The notes: generated from the letters alone by a model not told the origin. Positions 8,029-15,936 are shown, counted from the stretch's first letter. The stretch is 64,000 nucleotides of DNA from Kineococcus gynurae (GCF_050871315.1 NZ_JBJLRE010000007.1); one strand, 5' to 3'. Translations and numbers: made by a program.

Positions 8029-8606
8029 AGGTTAAGTCTACGCACAAGCCGGCGGGAGACCTCGAGCTCATGTTCCGAAGGGGGACCCTCATAGATGAAG
8101 GCGGTGAAGAACGGGATCTCCTCCCCGTCTCTGGCGAGCCTCCACCCCGGGAGATTGTGTGACATCTCGCTCAGCTGGGTGCCAGTGAAATTGCGACACA
8201 TGTTCAGCACCCCGTTCACGGTCTTCAGCTCAGAGGCGTCGAAGAGGCTTGAACGCGCCTCCCTCTGCGCTACCAGACGCTTTTGTGTGTACGTACCGAC
8301 CGGCACGTTTCGAACCACAGCATCATGGGAAGCCTCCAATCGACGAATGACCGGAAGCATCTGGTGCAGCGTGGGCCCGAACCTCTGCCGGGTGTACGTG
8401 GCGCCGGTGATCGCATGGCCGTACTCGACGTAGTGCAGCATCTCGGAGAAAAAGAGAGCCTTGTTGAGTGCCACCATGCCGAAGTTGGGACTGTCAGCGA
8501 GGTGGAACGAGACGTACAAGACGAGTTCGTCAAGACGCTCTTGACTACGAGCCGCCTCCAGATCTTGCATCATCTCGATCACCTCATCTCGTGCGTCGTC
8601 GTACAC
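8025..8606 (-). CDS. Panacea/SocA-type (DUF4065) antitoxin
   Basis: This 193-residue GTG-start protein contains 'ALNKALFFSEMLHYVEYGHAITGATYTRQRFGPTLHQM' across residues ~47-85, given here in overlapping parts: 'ALNKALFFSEMLHY' then 'GHAITGATYTRQRFGPT'. These match the conserved K-L-x-F-x-x-h-h...G..ItG..Y....yGP pattern of the DUF4065/Panacea domain. Panacea domains neutralise many unrelated toxins. A helical C-terminal region (~120-193) extends beyond the core and may bind the partner. The gene is first in a two-gene operon with the 7651-8028 protein. It lies on lower-GC DNA in a prophage cargo slot, pointing to recent acquisition and a defence or maintenance role. Confidence 0.78.
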   Translation of the reverse strand: MYDDARDEVIEMMQDLEAARSQERLDELVLYVSFHLADSPNFGMVALNKALFFSEMLHYVEYGHAITGATYTRQRFGPTLHQMLPVIRRLEASHDAVVRNVPVGTYTQKRLVAQREARSSLFDASELKTVNGVLNMCRNFTGTQLSEMSHNLPGWRLARDGEEIPFFTAFIYEGPPSEHELEVSRRLVRRLNL

Positions 8607-8712
8607 CCATTTAACTCGACCGTACCGACAGATGTTCCCGCAAGTGCGTCAGCGCACACCAGACTGGCGAACCGATCGTGATCCGCACAAGTACCGGGCA
8701 GAGCGGCGGAGG

Positions 8713-8988
8713 TCACCAGCGTGTCGAGCGTTGCTCGTCCAGCCACACCGCGAAGTCGTCGGTGAGGACCTGTCGCGGCCGGGCGCGGACCCGGCGGATG
8801 CCGGCCGACAGGACGACCGGGACGTGCACGGTGACCTCCTCCAGCGCCCCGGGGGCCTCGCGGACCTCGACGAGCAGGTGCGGGGGCAGCGGCTCGCCCC
8901 ACCCGTGCTCGAGCAGCTCGGCGCGCACCGGCGCCGGGAGGCAGGACCACCACCACGACCAGGCGTCGAGGTTGGGGGCGAGGGTCAC
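8713..8988 (-). CDS. phage-region hypothetical protein
   Basis: This 91-residue protein starts at GTG 8988, overlapping the stop of the upstream gene (GTGA). Trp clusters near the N-terminus (DAWSWWWSCLPAPVRAELLEHG) and a 'DDFAVWLDEQRSTRW' end are visible. No known domain is evident. It is coupled to 8985-9242 and may act with it. Similar short Trp-rich proteins occur near actinophage integrases, but no function can be assigned. Confidence 0.5.
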   Translation of the reverse strand: MTLAPNLDAWSWWWSCLPAPVRAELLEHGWGEPLPPHLLVEVREAPGALEEVTVHVPVVLSAGIRRVRARPRQVLTDDFAVWLDEQRSTRW

Positions 8989-9242
8989 CGGGGCAGCATG
9001 TCCCGGGCCTCCGACAGATGCCGGGCCGCGGCGTGGTGCGCGCGGAGGGCGTTGCGCCCGGCGGTGGTGATGGCGACCTCGGTGGGCAGCTCGGCCCCGG
9101 CCGGCCACGTCGCGGTGACCAGGCCGCGTGCCAGGAGATCGATGAAGATCGCGTTCAGGGCGGGCTCGCTGCCCTCCTCGTGCAGCACGGCGCCGACTGC
9201 CGCCCGCTCCAGCGCTTCGCGTTCTAGGCCCTGCAGCATCAT
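8985..9242 (-). CDS. phage-region hypothetical protein, possible winged helix
   Basis: This is an 85-residue protein starting at ATG. 'ALNAIFIDLLARGLVTATWPAGAELPTEVAITTAGRNAL' (residues ~30-68) reads like a winged-helix layout: a recognition-helix-like segment, a beta hairpin with basic/aromatic tips, then 'T.aGr.aL' as in many DNA-binding wHTH proteins. It could be a small regulator of the prophage cargo. That is inference from pattern; no family is certain. Confidence 0.5.
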   Translation of the reverse strand: MMLQGLEREALERAAVGAVLHEEGSEPALNAIFIDLLARGLVTATWPAGAELPTEVAITTAGRNALRAHHAAARHLSEARDMLPR

Positions 9243-9255
9243 CGCCGGTCCCCCG

Positions 9256-9426
9256 TCACCAGAGCTTCGTGCGGAAGCTGAGGCCCTTGCCTAGGCGGAC
9301 GGAGGCGTTGCCGCGGGTGCTGACGCTGATGCGGCCGACCTTCGTCGAGGCGGACAGGCCGGACTTGGAGGCGGTGACCTTCAGGCCCTTCTCGAGGCTC
9401 TTGGTCTTGCGGAACGTGAACGGCAC
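9256..9426 (-). CDS. small DUF4236-like protein
   Basis: This 56-residue protein is read from GTG 9426. Longer upstream extension gives only low-complexity Pro/Arg sequence, so the short start is preferred. The body, 'FRKTKSLEKGLKVTASKSG', then 'LSASTKVGRISVSTRGNASVRLG' and 'KGLSFRTKLW', matches the DUF4236 pattern (F..RK...G....SK.G...S......G..S...GL.gR). The function of DUF4236 is unknown; members are often found in mobile elements and near toxins. Confidence 0.58.
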   Translation of the reverse strand: MPFTFRKTKSLEKGLKVTASKSGLSASTKVGRISVSTRGNASVRLGKGLSFRTKLW

Positions 9427-9562
9427 AGGTGGCTCCCCCGGGTCGACAGTCGGTCCTACGAACATCGGCATGGCGGCCGGGCGGCTGGTTGGCCTGGACG
9501 GGCGACGGCCTGCGTCTCCCGGTTCGCCCGCCGGGCTTTCTCCGGAGCGGCATGGTGGGCTC

Positions 9563-10141
9563 ATGTCGTCGATGCAGACCTCCAACGAGATCCTCAGCGA
9601 TCAACGGCTGCAGGAGCTCAGCAGCGCCATCGGCGTGATGGTGATGATGCACGGCAAGTACGACGAGTTCCTGCGGCAGGCCTGCGTGCAGCTAGCCCAG
9701 CAGCTTGACCCGACCTTCCCCACTTCCACCACCAACGAGCATGGCCGCGAGATCCAGCCCAAGACGGCCCAGGTCGACAAGATCTTCCGTCGCCGACTCC
9801 CCGACGTGCGGCGGGCGGACTCCACGATGAAGTCGGAACCGCGAGCCAGGATGTTCGTGGCGGCGCTGGCGCACCTGGACTACCCACCCCATCTGGTCGA
9901 GTCCTGGCGGATCATGCTCATGGCCCTCGACGCGGTCAACAAGGTCCGCAACCGCATCGTGCACGACCCCTGGATCGAGATCACGGGCTCGGACGGAACA
10001 CCTGTCTGGATGGCCGCCAAGGACGGGCGGCGCTGGGAGGTCAAGTCCGTCAACGGCATCGAGCAGGTCCGAGAGGTCGTTCAGACCTACGACTCCCTGG
10101 CCCCGCGGTTCCTGCAGCTGCTCGAACACATCGGCTGCTGA
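9563..10141 (+). CDS. HEPN-like protein with RX4H motif
   Basis: This 192-residue protein starts at ATG 9563. It is predicted to be mostly helical. Residues ~110-140 carry 'ESWRIMLMALDAVNKVRNRIVHDPW', which contains R129-x4-H134, the catalytic signature of HEPN RNases, after a long helix as in HEPN folds. The N-terminal helix (AIGVMVMMHGKYDEFLRQA) would form the other half of the helical bundle. It lies convergent to the integrase in the prophage cargo zone. A HEPN-type abortive-infection or toxin role is plausible but unproven. No antitoxin partner is obvious. Confidence 0.6.
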   Translation: MSSMQTSNEILSDQRLQELSSAIGVMVMMHGKYDEFLRQACVQLAQQLDPTFPTSTTNEHGREIQPKTAQVDKIFRRRLPDVRRADSTMKSEPRARMFVAALAHLDYPPHLVESWRIMLMALDAVNKVRNRIVHDPWIEITGSDGTPVWMAAKDGRRWEVKSVNGIEQVREVVQTYDSLAPRFLQLLEHIGC

Positions 10142-10161
10142 CGAGCTGTCGTCGCCCCCCG

Positions 10162-11010
10162 TCAAGCCACAGCCAGCAGCACGACCTTGCGGAGGTCGTC
10201 GGCGGGGACCTCGGTGTAGCGGGCGGTGGTCTCGGGCTTGGAGTGCCCGAGCAGCTCCTGCACGGCGCGCAGGTCACGGCTGCCGGCGTAGGCCCGGGAG
10301 GCGAAGCGGTGCCGGAGCGTGTGCGTGGTCCAGCCCTCGGGCAGGAGGGTGGAGACGAGCTTGCCGACGTGGGCGGGGGTGAGGTGCCCGCCACCGGGTG
10401 AGGGGAACACCCACCCGGGCGGGGCGGCGCGTAGGGCCCGGGCGAGGTCGTCGGTGAGGGGGACGCGGCGGACGACGTCGCCCTTGCCGTGCACGCGCAG
10501 CGCGAACCCGAGGAGGTCTTCCTCGACGTCTCGGGTGTGGACGTGGGCGATCTCGGCGCGGCGGAGCCCGGCGTGCGCAGCCAGGAGCAGCATGAGGCGC
10601 TCGCGGGGCCCGGCCGCGGCCAGGGCGGTCTGGAACACCGAGGTGGGGGTGGGGCGGGGCCGGCCCCGGGAGGGTGTGATGGAGGGCAGCGCGCGGGCGG
10701 GGTCGTCGACGACCAGGCCGACGGCGTGGGCCCACCCGTAGAAGGAGCGCAGGGAGGCCCGGTAGGAGCGGGCGGTCTCCTTCTGCCAGGCGTGGGCGGC
10801 GATGAATTCGGCGAGGTCCTGGGTGGTGAGCTCGGCGGCGTGCAGGGGCTCGAACCAGCGGCGGATCCGGCCGAGGTGGTAGCGGCGCAGGTCGATCGTG
10901 CCGACGGGCCGGTGCGCGGCGCGCATCCAGGCGGTCCACCCGGTGATGAGGTGGTCCCAGGGCGCGTGCAGCGTGGGGCTGGTGGGGCGGCCGTGGTCAG
11001 CGCGGATCAT
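10162..11010 (-). CDS. int: tyrosine-type phage integrase
   Basis: This is a 282-residue tyrosine recombinase starting at ATG 11010; a TTG 36 bases upstream is a weaker alternative. An N-terminal SAM-like DNA-binding domain (~1-115) precedes the catalytic domain. The catalytic residues are present: R150 in 'HAGLRRAEI', K176 in 'GKGD', H230 and R233 in 'HTLRHRF', H256 in 'LGHSKPETTARY', and nucleophile Y265. The family inserts phage DNA at tRNA ends. It points away from the 3' tRNA remnant at about 11.15-11.19 kb, the likely attachment site. Confidence 0.9.
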   Translation of the reverse strand: MIRADHGRPTSPTLHAPWDHLITGWTAWMRAAHRPVGTIDLRRYHLGRIRRWFEPLHAAELTTQDLAEFIAAHAWQKETARSYRASLRSFYGWAHAVGLVVDDPARALPSITPSRGRPRPTPTSVFQTALAAAGPRERLMLLLAAHAGLRRAEIAHVHTRDVEEDLLGFALRVHGKGDVVRRVPLTDDLARALRAAPPGWVFPSPGGGHLTPAHVGKLVSTLLPEGWTTHTLRHRFASRAYAGSRDLRAVQELLGHSKPETTARYTEVPADDLRKVVLLAVA

Positions 11011-11150
11011 GAGCCGATTGATCCGTAGGGGCCGGTCGAGCGGCAACCGGTGGCGTGGCGCAACTACCGGTCACGCCGCGGCCGCCGGGACGAGGGGCCG
11101 GACTGGAGCCAGCAGATTGGGTGCGGGCACCGGTGCCGGCCAGCGCGATG

Positions 11151-11192
11151 CTCCAAACCAGCGGGTTCGGGGTTCGAGTCCCTGTTGGCGCA
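11151..11192 (+). other. prophage attachment site: 3' part of a tRNA gene
   Basis: The DNA reads as the 3' end of a tRNA. A T-arm 'CGGGGTTCGAGTCCCTG' at 11168-11184 (5-bp stem, 7-base loop) is followed by the 7-base acceptor strand TTGGCGC and discriminator A at 11192. The anticodon region upstream (CTCCAAA, 11151-11157) and the body have no matching D-arm or 5' acceptor here. The complete tRNA is therefore expected at the other end of the prophage, left of the window. tRNA 3' ends are classic phage target sites, and integrase lies 140 bases away. The isotype cannot be fixed. Confidence 0.7.
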
Positions 11193-11200
11193 CGTCACGC

Positions 11201-11234
11201 AGAAGCCCCGTCCGGTCCGCCGGGCGGGGCTTCT
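11201..11234 (+). terminator. terminator after the tRNA remnant
   Basis: A perfect 10-bp inverted repeat, AGAAGCCCCG at 11201-11210 and CGGGGCTTCT at 11225-11234, forms a strong GC hairpin with a 14-base loop. It lies just after the tRNA remnant. It is probably the original tRNA terminator, left in place after phage insertion. Confidence 0.72.
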
Positions 11235-11335
11235 GCCGTCTCCTCCGCGTGTCGACGCGCTTGGCCCATCTGCCGTCAGCGCACCCCGCTGGTCGGATGC
11301 CGATGAGTTCCACCGTGGGGCCGGGTCTGCAGGAC

Positions 11336-11896
11336 ATGGCCCGAGACCTCGTCCTCACCCAGAACGTGACCCTCGACGGCGTCGTCGACATGAGCGCCGG
11401 GTGGGCGGATCCCGGCCGGGAGGCCCCCGACCCGGCGCAGGTCGCCCTGAACGCGGAGCACATGGCGGCGGAGAGCGCACTCCTGCTCGGCCGACGGACC
11501 TTCGTGGACTTCCGCGGCTTCTGGCCGGCTCAGGCCGGCACCGACACGACAGGCATCTCCGCCCACCTGGACGCCGTCCCCAAGCACGTGGTGTCAGCGA
11601 CGCTGGGCGACCCCGGTTGGGCCGGCACGACGGTGCACCGGGGCGACGCGGTGGAGACCGTCGTGACGCTCAAGGCCGGCGAGGGTGGCGAGATCTGCTG
11701 CACCGGCAGCATCACCCTGGCCCACGTCCTGCTCACGGCGGACCTCGTGGACGAGGTCAGGACGTTCGTCCACCCGGTCGTGGTGGGCGCGGGACGTCGC
11801 CTCTTCCCGGACGGCGGTGCTCCGACGTCCTGGCGGCCCGTGGCGGCCCGCACCTTCACGACCGGCGTGACGTTCGCGGCCTACCGACGGTCCTGA
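11336..11896 (+). CDS. dihydrofolate reductase family protein (RibD C-terminal type)
   Basis: This 186-residue protein starts at ATG 11336. It opens 'LVLTQNVTLDGVVDMSAGW' and has 'LLGRRTFVDFRGFW' near residues 50-65, the usual signature of RibD/DHFR-like reductases that use NAD(P)H. A 'TGSITLAHVLLTADLVDEV' block and 'HPVVVGAGRRLFPDG' end the domain as in the family. It is a stand-alone gene, the first chromosomal gene past the prophage. The substrate is unknown; this family includes many uncharacterised oxidoreductases. Confidence 0.83.
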   Translation: MARDLVLTQNVTLDGVVDMSAGWADPGREAPDPAQVALNAEHMAAESALLLGRRTFVDFRGFWPAQAGTDTTGISAHLDAVPKHVVSATLGDPGWAGTTVHRGDAVETVVTLKAGEGGEICCTGSITLAHVLLTADLVDEVRTFVHPVVVGAGRRLFPDGGAPTSWRPVAARTFTTGVTFAAYRRS

Positions 11897-11933
11897 TCCG
11901 TTCCGCCGCAACGCAGCCGGCCTCGGACCCGGC

Positions 11934-13412
11934 TCATCCCACGGGGGCGGGCTCCTCGGTGCCGCGCGAGCTGCCCAGCGTGAGGGCGCCCGCGGTGGCG
12001 ACGACCCCGACGACCACGGCCAGGGCCGCGAAGGCGATCCGCTCACCGTGGAAGAACGACGTGACCAGGGCGGTGCTCCAGGTCCCGGCGGGCAGGGTCG
12101 CCGTCACCAGCGCGGCGATCAGGGTGCCGACCACGGCCGTGCCGACGCTGGACCCCACCTCCTGCGCGGTGTCGTTCAGCGAGGCGGCCAGCGAGGTCCG
12201 GTTCTCGGGGGCGGCGCTGACGAGGGCCACGGCGCAGATCGTCATGACGGTCCGGAGGCCGACGGTGAGCACGACCAGGCACGCGGCGATGACCGGGTAA
12301 CCGTGGTCGACGCCGACGGCCAGCCCGACGAGCGCCCCGGTGAGCAGTCCGGCTCCGATGAGGCAGGCGACGCGGTGGCCGTAGCGTCGGGCGAGCTTCT
12401 CGGAGATCGGCGTGGCGGCGATCATCGTGAGGATCAGCGGCAGGTTGGCCAGGCCGGCCCGCACGGGGCTCCAGCCGTAGGCGAACTGGAAGTGCAGGAT
12501 CAGGCTGAACATCACCGCCGCCATGGCGATCGACGTGCCGACCTGGGCCAGCGCAGCCCCGCGGATCGTGCCGTCGCGGAACACGTCCAGGTCGAGCATG
12601 GGGTGGGCGGTCCGGCGTTCGTGGCGGACGAAGGCGACGAGGGCGAGGACCGCCCCGAGGGCCGAGCCGATCGTGGCCAGGGAGAACCAGCCGTGCTCGA
12701 TCCCGCTGGTCAGCGTGAAGCAGGCCAGACCGATGGTCGCGGTGGACAGGACCGCACCGAGCAGGTCGAGACGGTCGTCGGTGAGGTCCTCGCGCCGGTC
12801 GGCGGCGACCCCGAGACGGACCCCGATCCAGGCGACGAGCGCGACGGGGCCGTTGACGACCAGCAACCACTCCCAGCTCACGTGGGCCAGGGCGGTCCCC
12901 CCGAGCAGCGGCCCGAGCACGAAACCGCTCATGCCGACGACGATCATGACCGTCATCGCCCGCATCCGCAGCGCCTCGTCGTCGAAGAGCCGGAACACCA
13001 GGGAGTTGGTGATCGGCGCCATGGCCGCGGCGGCGATCCCGAGCCCGGCGCGCAGCGCGATGAGTTCGCCCGCGGTGGTGACCAGCGCGGCCAGCAGGCT
13101 GACCAGGCCGAACACGGCCAGACCGACGAGCAGCACCCGTCGACGCCCGAACCGGTCGGCGATCGAACCGGCGGTCAGCAGCAGCCCGCCGAAGGTCAGC
13201 GAGTAGGCGCCGGTGACCCACTGCAGGGCCGTCGTGCCGGCGCCCAGGTCCCGGCCGATCGTCGGCAGCGCGATCGTCAGCAGCGTGTTGTCGACCATCT
13301 CCACGAAGAAGGCGAGGCACAGGGCGAGCAGCGGGATCCACGCGGCGAGCAGGGAGGGGTAGCTCCGGACCGGCGTGCTCGAGGCCGGGGCGGACGGGGT
13401 GGCGGTGCTCAT
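11934..13412 (-). CDS. MFS drug exporter, DHA2 (14 TM) family
   Basis: This is a 492-residue transporter. The first helix ends in 'FVEMVDNTLLTIALPTIGRDL', typical of DHA2/EmrB-QacA proteins, and 'GSIADRFGRRRVLLVG' is the MFS loop 2-3 motif. About 14 hydrophobic segments can be counted. It would use the proton gradient to expel drugs or toxic compounds. It is divergently transcribed from a TetR regulator, with paired operators in the 99-base gap, so it is probably repressed by that TetR and induced by substrate. Confidence 0.88.
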   Translation of the reverse strand: MSTATPSAPASSTPVRSYPSLLAAWIPLLALCLAFFVEMVDNTLLTIALPTIGRDLGAGTTALQWVTGAYSLTFGGLLLTAGSIADRFGRRRVLLVGLAVFGLVSLLAALVTTAGELIALRAGLGIAAAAMAPITNSLVFRLFDDEALRMRAMTVMIVVGMSGFVLGPLLGGTALAHVSWEWLLVVNGPVALVAWIGVRLGVAADRREDLTDDRLDLLGAVLSTATIGLACFTLTSGIEHGWFSLATIGSALGAVLALVAFVRHERRTAHPMLDLDVFRDGTIRGAALAQVGTSIAMAAVMFSLILHFQFAYGWSPVRAGLANLPLILTMIAATPISEKLARRYGHRVACLIGAGLLTGALVGLAVGVDHGYPVIAACLVVLTVGLRTVMTICAVALVSAAPENRTSLAASLNDTAQEVGSSVGTAVVGTLIAALVTATLPAGTWSTALVTSFFHGERIAFAALAVVVGVVATAGALTLGSSRGTEEPAPVG

Positions 13413-13446
13413 GGCGTCTCTCCTCTCGGGGGCGATCGTTCACATC

Positions 13447-13480
13447 GAACGTTGTTCGGTCAGCATAGAACGACGTTCGG
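13447..13480. promoter_or_regulatory. twin operator between exporter and TetR gene
   Basis: Two near-identical sites occur 21 bases apart: GAACGTTGTTCGG at 13447-13459 and GAACGACGTTCGG at 13468-13480. The second is a perfect GAACG-N-CGTTC palindrome; the first differs at one arm base. The two-helical-turn spacing would place two TetR dimers on one face of the DNA. Both promoters of the divergent pair lie here, so the sites probably control both genes. Confidence 0.7.
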
Positions 13481-13511
13481 TCCAGTGTCCAGCGTGTGAT
13501 GGGATGGGCCC

Positions 13512-14264
13512 ATGGCGGACGCAGGGACCACCCCGACCACCCGCGGCGGACCTCGGGCCCGCCCCGCGAAGGCGGGGACGACGGGGACGGCGGGGACGCG
13601 CCGACGCGCCTCGCACTCCATGGAGGCGGTCGTCTCCGAGGCGGTCGTCCTGCTGGACGAGGCGGGCGAGGCGGCGCTGACGTTCCGCGCCCTGGCCGCC
13701 CGGCTCGGCGGTGGGGTGGGCAGCATCTACTGGTACGTCTCCAGCAAGGACGAACTGGTCGACCGGGCCGCCGACCACGTGCTCGCCGGCGTCCTGGCCG
13801 CGACCGAGGGGGCCACGGGCGGCGCCGACCCCGTCGACGACGTCCGGGCGATCGCGGTCACCTTCTTCGACGCGGTCGCCGCGCGGCCCTGGCTAGGGGC
13901 CTACTTCCTGCGCGACTCCGGGCTGCAGCCCAACGCGTTGCTGCTGTACGAGCGTCTCGGCCGGCAGGTGATGCGCCTGGACCTCACCCCGCGCCAGTGC
14001 TTCCACGCCGTCTCCGCGGTCATGGGGTACGTCATCGGCACGGCGGCGGACCTGGGCCGGCACCCGCAGGCGGGCGGAGCCGAGCAGGCCGAGCGCGACG
14101 GGAACGTGGCCGAGTTCGCCGACGAGTGGCGCGCCCTCGACCCGGAGACGTTCCCGTTCGTGCACCACATCGTCGAGGAGTTCGCCGTCCACCAGGACGC
14201 CGAGCAGTTCCGCGCCGGCCTCGACCTGCTCCTGACCGGACTGCGGTTGCAGGCCGGCCGCTGA
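13512..14264 (+). CDS. TetR/AcrR family regulator
   Basis: This is a 250-residue protein. After a basic low-complexity start, the helix-turn-helix lies at residues ~40-85: 'SEAVVLLDEAGEAALTFRAL', then 'AARLGGGVGSIYWYVSSKDEL'. The C-terminal ligand domain has 'FFDAVAARPWLGAYF' and 'MGYVIGTAADLG', like TetR C-terminal class proteins of actinobacteria. It is divergent from the DHA2 exporter and probably represses it. The ligand is unknown. Confidence 0.86.
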   Translation: MADAGTTPTTRGGPRARPAKAGTTGTAGTRRRASHSMEAVVSEAVVLLDEAGEAALTFRALAARLGGGVGSIYWYVSSKDELVDRAADHVLAGVLAATEGATGGADPVDDVRAIAVTFFDAVAARPWLGAYFLRDSGLQPNALLLYERLGRQVMRLDLTPRQCFHAVSAVMGYVIGTAADLGRHPQAGGAEQAERDGNVAEFADEWRALDPETFPFVHHIVEEFAVHQDAEQFRAGLDLLLTGLRLQAGR

Positions 14265-14381
14265 GCGGACGGGCGGGTCCGAAGTGCTCGCCCGTCGACG
14301 GCCCGCCGGCCTCATGATCGGGATCTTCGGTTGTCCGACAACGGAATGCGACCTTGGCACCGCGGCGGTAGGACCGGACCC

Positions 14382-15272
14382 ATGACCGCCGTCAGCGCCC
14401 TCTTCGACGCCCCCTCCGGCTGGACCTGGCTGGACCCGGTGGCCGAACGGGCCAAGGCCGTGGCCGACCGGGTCCTCCCCGGTGGCCGGGTCCGGGCCCT
14501 CCTCCACGGACGACCGGCCGGTCATCCGGCCCACCCCGCCCTGGCCCAGCTCCCGATCGGGACGTCGGTCTCCGCCCTCCTCCTCGACGCCGCCGCCGTC
14601 CTGCTGCCCGGTGGCGCCGTTCTCGGCGCCCCCGCCCGCGGCCTGACCGCGGTCAGCGCGGCGGCGGTGGCGCCGACGGCCTTGGCCGGCTGGGCCGACT
14701 ACGTCCACCTGCACCCCGACCAGCAGCGCACGGCGATCGTGCACGCGACGGGCAACGCGCTGGCGGCCACCCTGTGGGGGCTGTCGCTCGTCGCCGGGCG
14801 ACGGGCCCGGTGGCTGCGCACGGCGGGGACCCTGACCGCGGGGGCGGCGGGGGCCCTCGGCGGGCACCTCGCCTACCGCTGGGCCGCCGGACCGCACCAC
14901 GCCGAGCACCTGCTGCACCTCGCCGGTGACGGGCAGGAGTTCAGCGACGTGGGGGCGCTGGCGGACCTGCCCGAGGGCAGTCCCGCCCAGCGCTGGATCG
15001 GTGACGCCCCGCTCTGCCTGCTGCGCAGCGGGAACCGGGTCCAGGGCCTGGTCGACACCTGCTCGCACCTCGGGGGTCCGCTCAGCCAGGGCGAGGTCCG
15101 TCGCACGGCGGACGGGCCGGCGGTCGTCTGTCCCTGGCACGAGACCGCGTTCCGCTTCGCCGACGGCGCCGTCCTCGACGGACCGGCCTCGGTGCCGCAG
15201 CCGACCGTCGCGGTCGAGGTGCGCGACGGTCGGGTCCTCGCCCGGGTCGAGGGTCCGCCGCTGCCGGCCTGA
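14382..15272 (+). CDS. DUF2231-Rieske [2Fe-2S] fusion protein
   Basis: This is a 296-residue protein starting at ATG 14382. Residues ~40-170 form a DUF2231-like membrane domain with four hydrophobic segments, including 'LPIGTSVSALLLDAAAVLL'. Residues ~180-290 are a Rieske domain with C227-x-H229 (TCSHLGGPL) and C250-x2-H253 (CPWHETAF), the full cluster ligand set. It is likely an inner-membrane electron-transfer protein. The fusion recurs in actinobacteria, but its partner is unknown. The downstream genes are a membrane protein and CopC. Confidence 0.85.
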   Translation: MTAVSALFDAPSGWTWLDPVAERAKAVADRVLPGGRVRALLHGRPAGHPAHPALAQLPIGTSVSALLLDAAAVLLPGGAVLGAPARGLTAVSAAAVAPTALAGWADYVHLHPDQQRTAIVHATGNALAATLWGLSLVAGRRARWLRTAGTLTAGAAGALGGHLAYRWAAGPHHAEHLLHLAGDGQEFSDVGALADLPEGSPAQRWIGDAPLCLLRSGNRVQGLVDTCSHLGGPLSQGEVRRTADGPAVVCPWHETAFRFADGAVLDGPASVPQPTVAVEVRDGRVLARVEGPPLPA

Positions 15273-15312
15273 CCGCGAGGGGGCCCGGCCCGGGCGCGGT
15301 TAGCCTGGCCCG

Positions 15313-15936
15313 GTGACCTCCCCCGCCTCCGGTGCCCTGCGCCTCCTGCGCAGCACCGTGACGGGCGGGGCGGTGGTCGCCCTCGCCTCCGGGGCGCACC
15401 TCGCCGGCGGGGGTCGCCTCCCCGGTCCCGTGGCCTGGCTCGCCCTGCTGGTGCTCGTCGCCTGCGCGAGCTTCACCCTCACCCGCCGACGGCTGGGCCG
15501 ACGCTCCCTGCTGGCGGCGTTGACGGGTGGGCAGCTCGTGCTGCACACGCTCTTCACCGTCCTGGCCCCGGACGCGGTCCGGTTGGCGGCAGCCGGGCAC
15601 CACCACGTGCTGGTGCTGCCCGACCCGGCCGCCGGAACCATGCCGCTCCTGCCGCTCCTGCCGGTCCCCGCCGGTGGCACCGACCTCGCCATGGCCGGGG
15701 CGCACGCGGCCGCCACCGTCGCGACCGCGCTGCTGCTGGCCCACGGCGAGGACGTGCTCTGGCGGACGTGGGCGTGGCTGCTCCCCCTCGTCCCGTCCTT
15801 CCGAGTCCTGACGCTGCCGGTTCCCGGGCGCCCCCGGAGCCGTCCGGTCGCGGCCGAACCCGCGCGACCCCGCGACGCCCACCCCGGCCGCCGGGCCCGG
15901 CGACGCGGGCCCCCGGTGGGGTGCCCCGCGGTCTGA
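15313..15936 (+). CDS. integral membrane protein upstream of copC
   Basis: This 207-residue protein starts at GTG 15313. Hydrophobic helices lie near residues 20-40, 40-55, 68-85 and 125-145, with a His-rich stretch 'GHHHVLVL' near residue 95. The last ~45 residues are basic and Pro-rich. Such proteins often sit beside copC in actinobacteria and may help copper handling; that is inferred from position. The family is not recognised. Confidence 0.6.
   Translation: MTSPASGALRLLRSTVTGGAVVALASGAHLAGGGRLPGPVAWLALLVLVACASFTLTRRRLGRRSLLAALTGGQLVLHTLFTVLAPDAVRLAAAGHHHVLVLPDPAAGTMPLLPLLPVPAGGTDLAMAGAHAAATVATALLLAHGEDVLWRTWAWLLPLVPSFRVLTLPVPGRPRSRPVAAEPARPRDAHPGRRARRRGPPVGCPAV

Noticed and set aside
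11101..11192. complete tRNA-Trp
   Set aside because: The CTCCAAA loop suggests a CCA anticodon, but no anticodon stem, D-arm or 5' acceptor pairs here and the discriminator A does not fit Trp, so only a 3' remnant is called.
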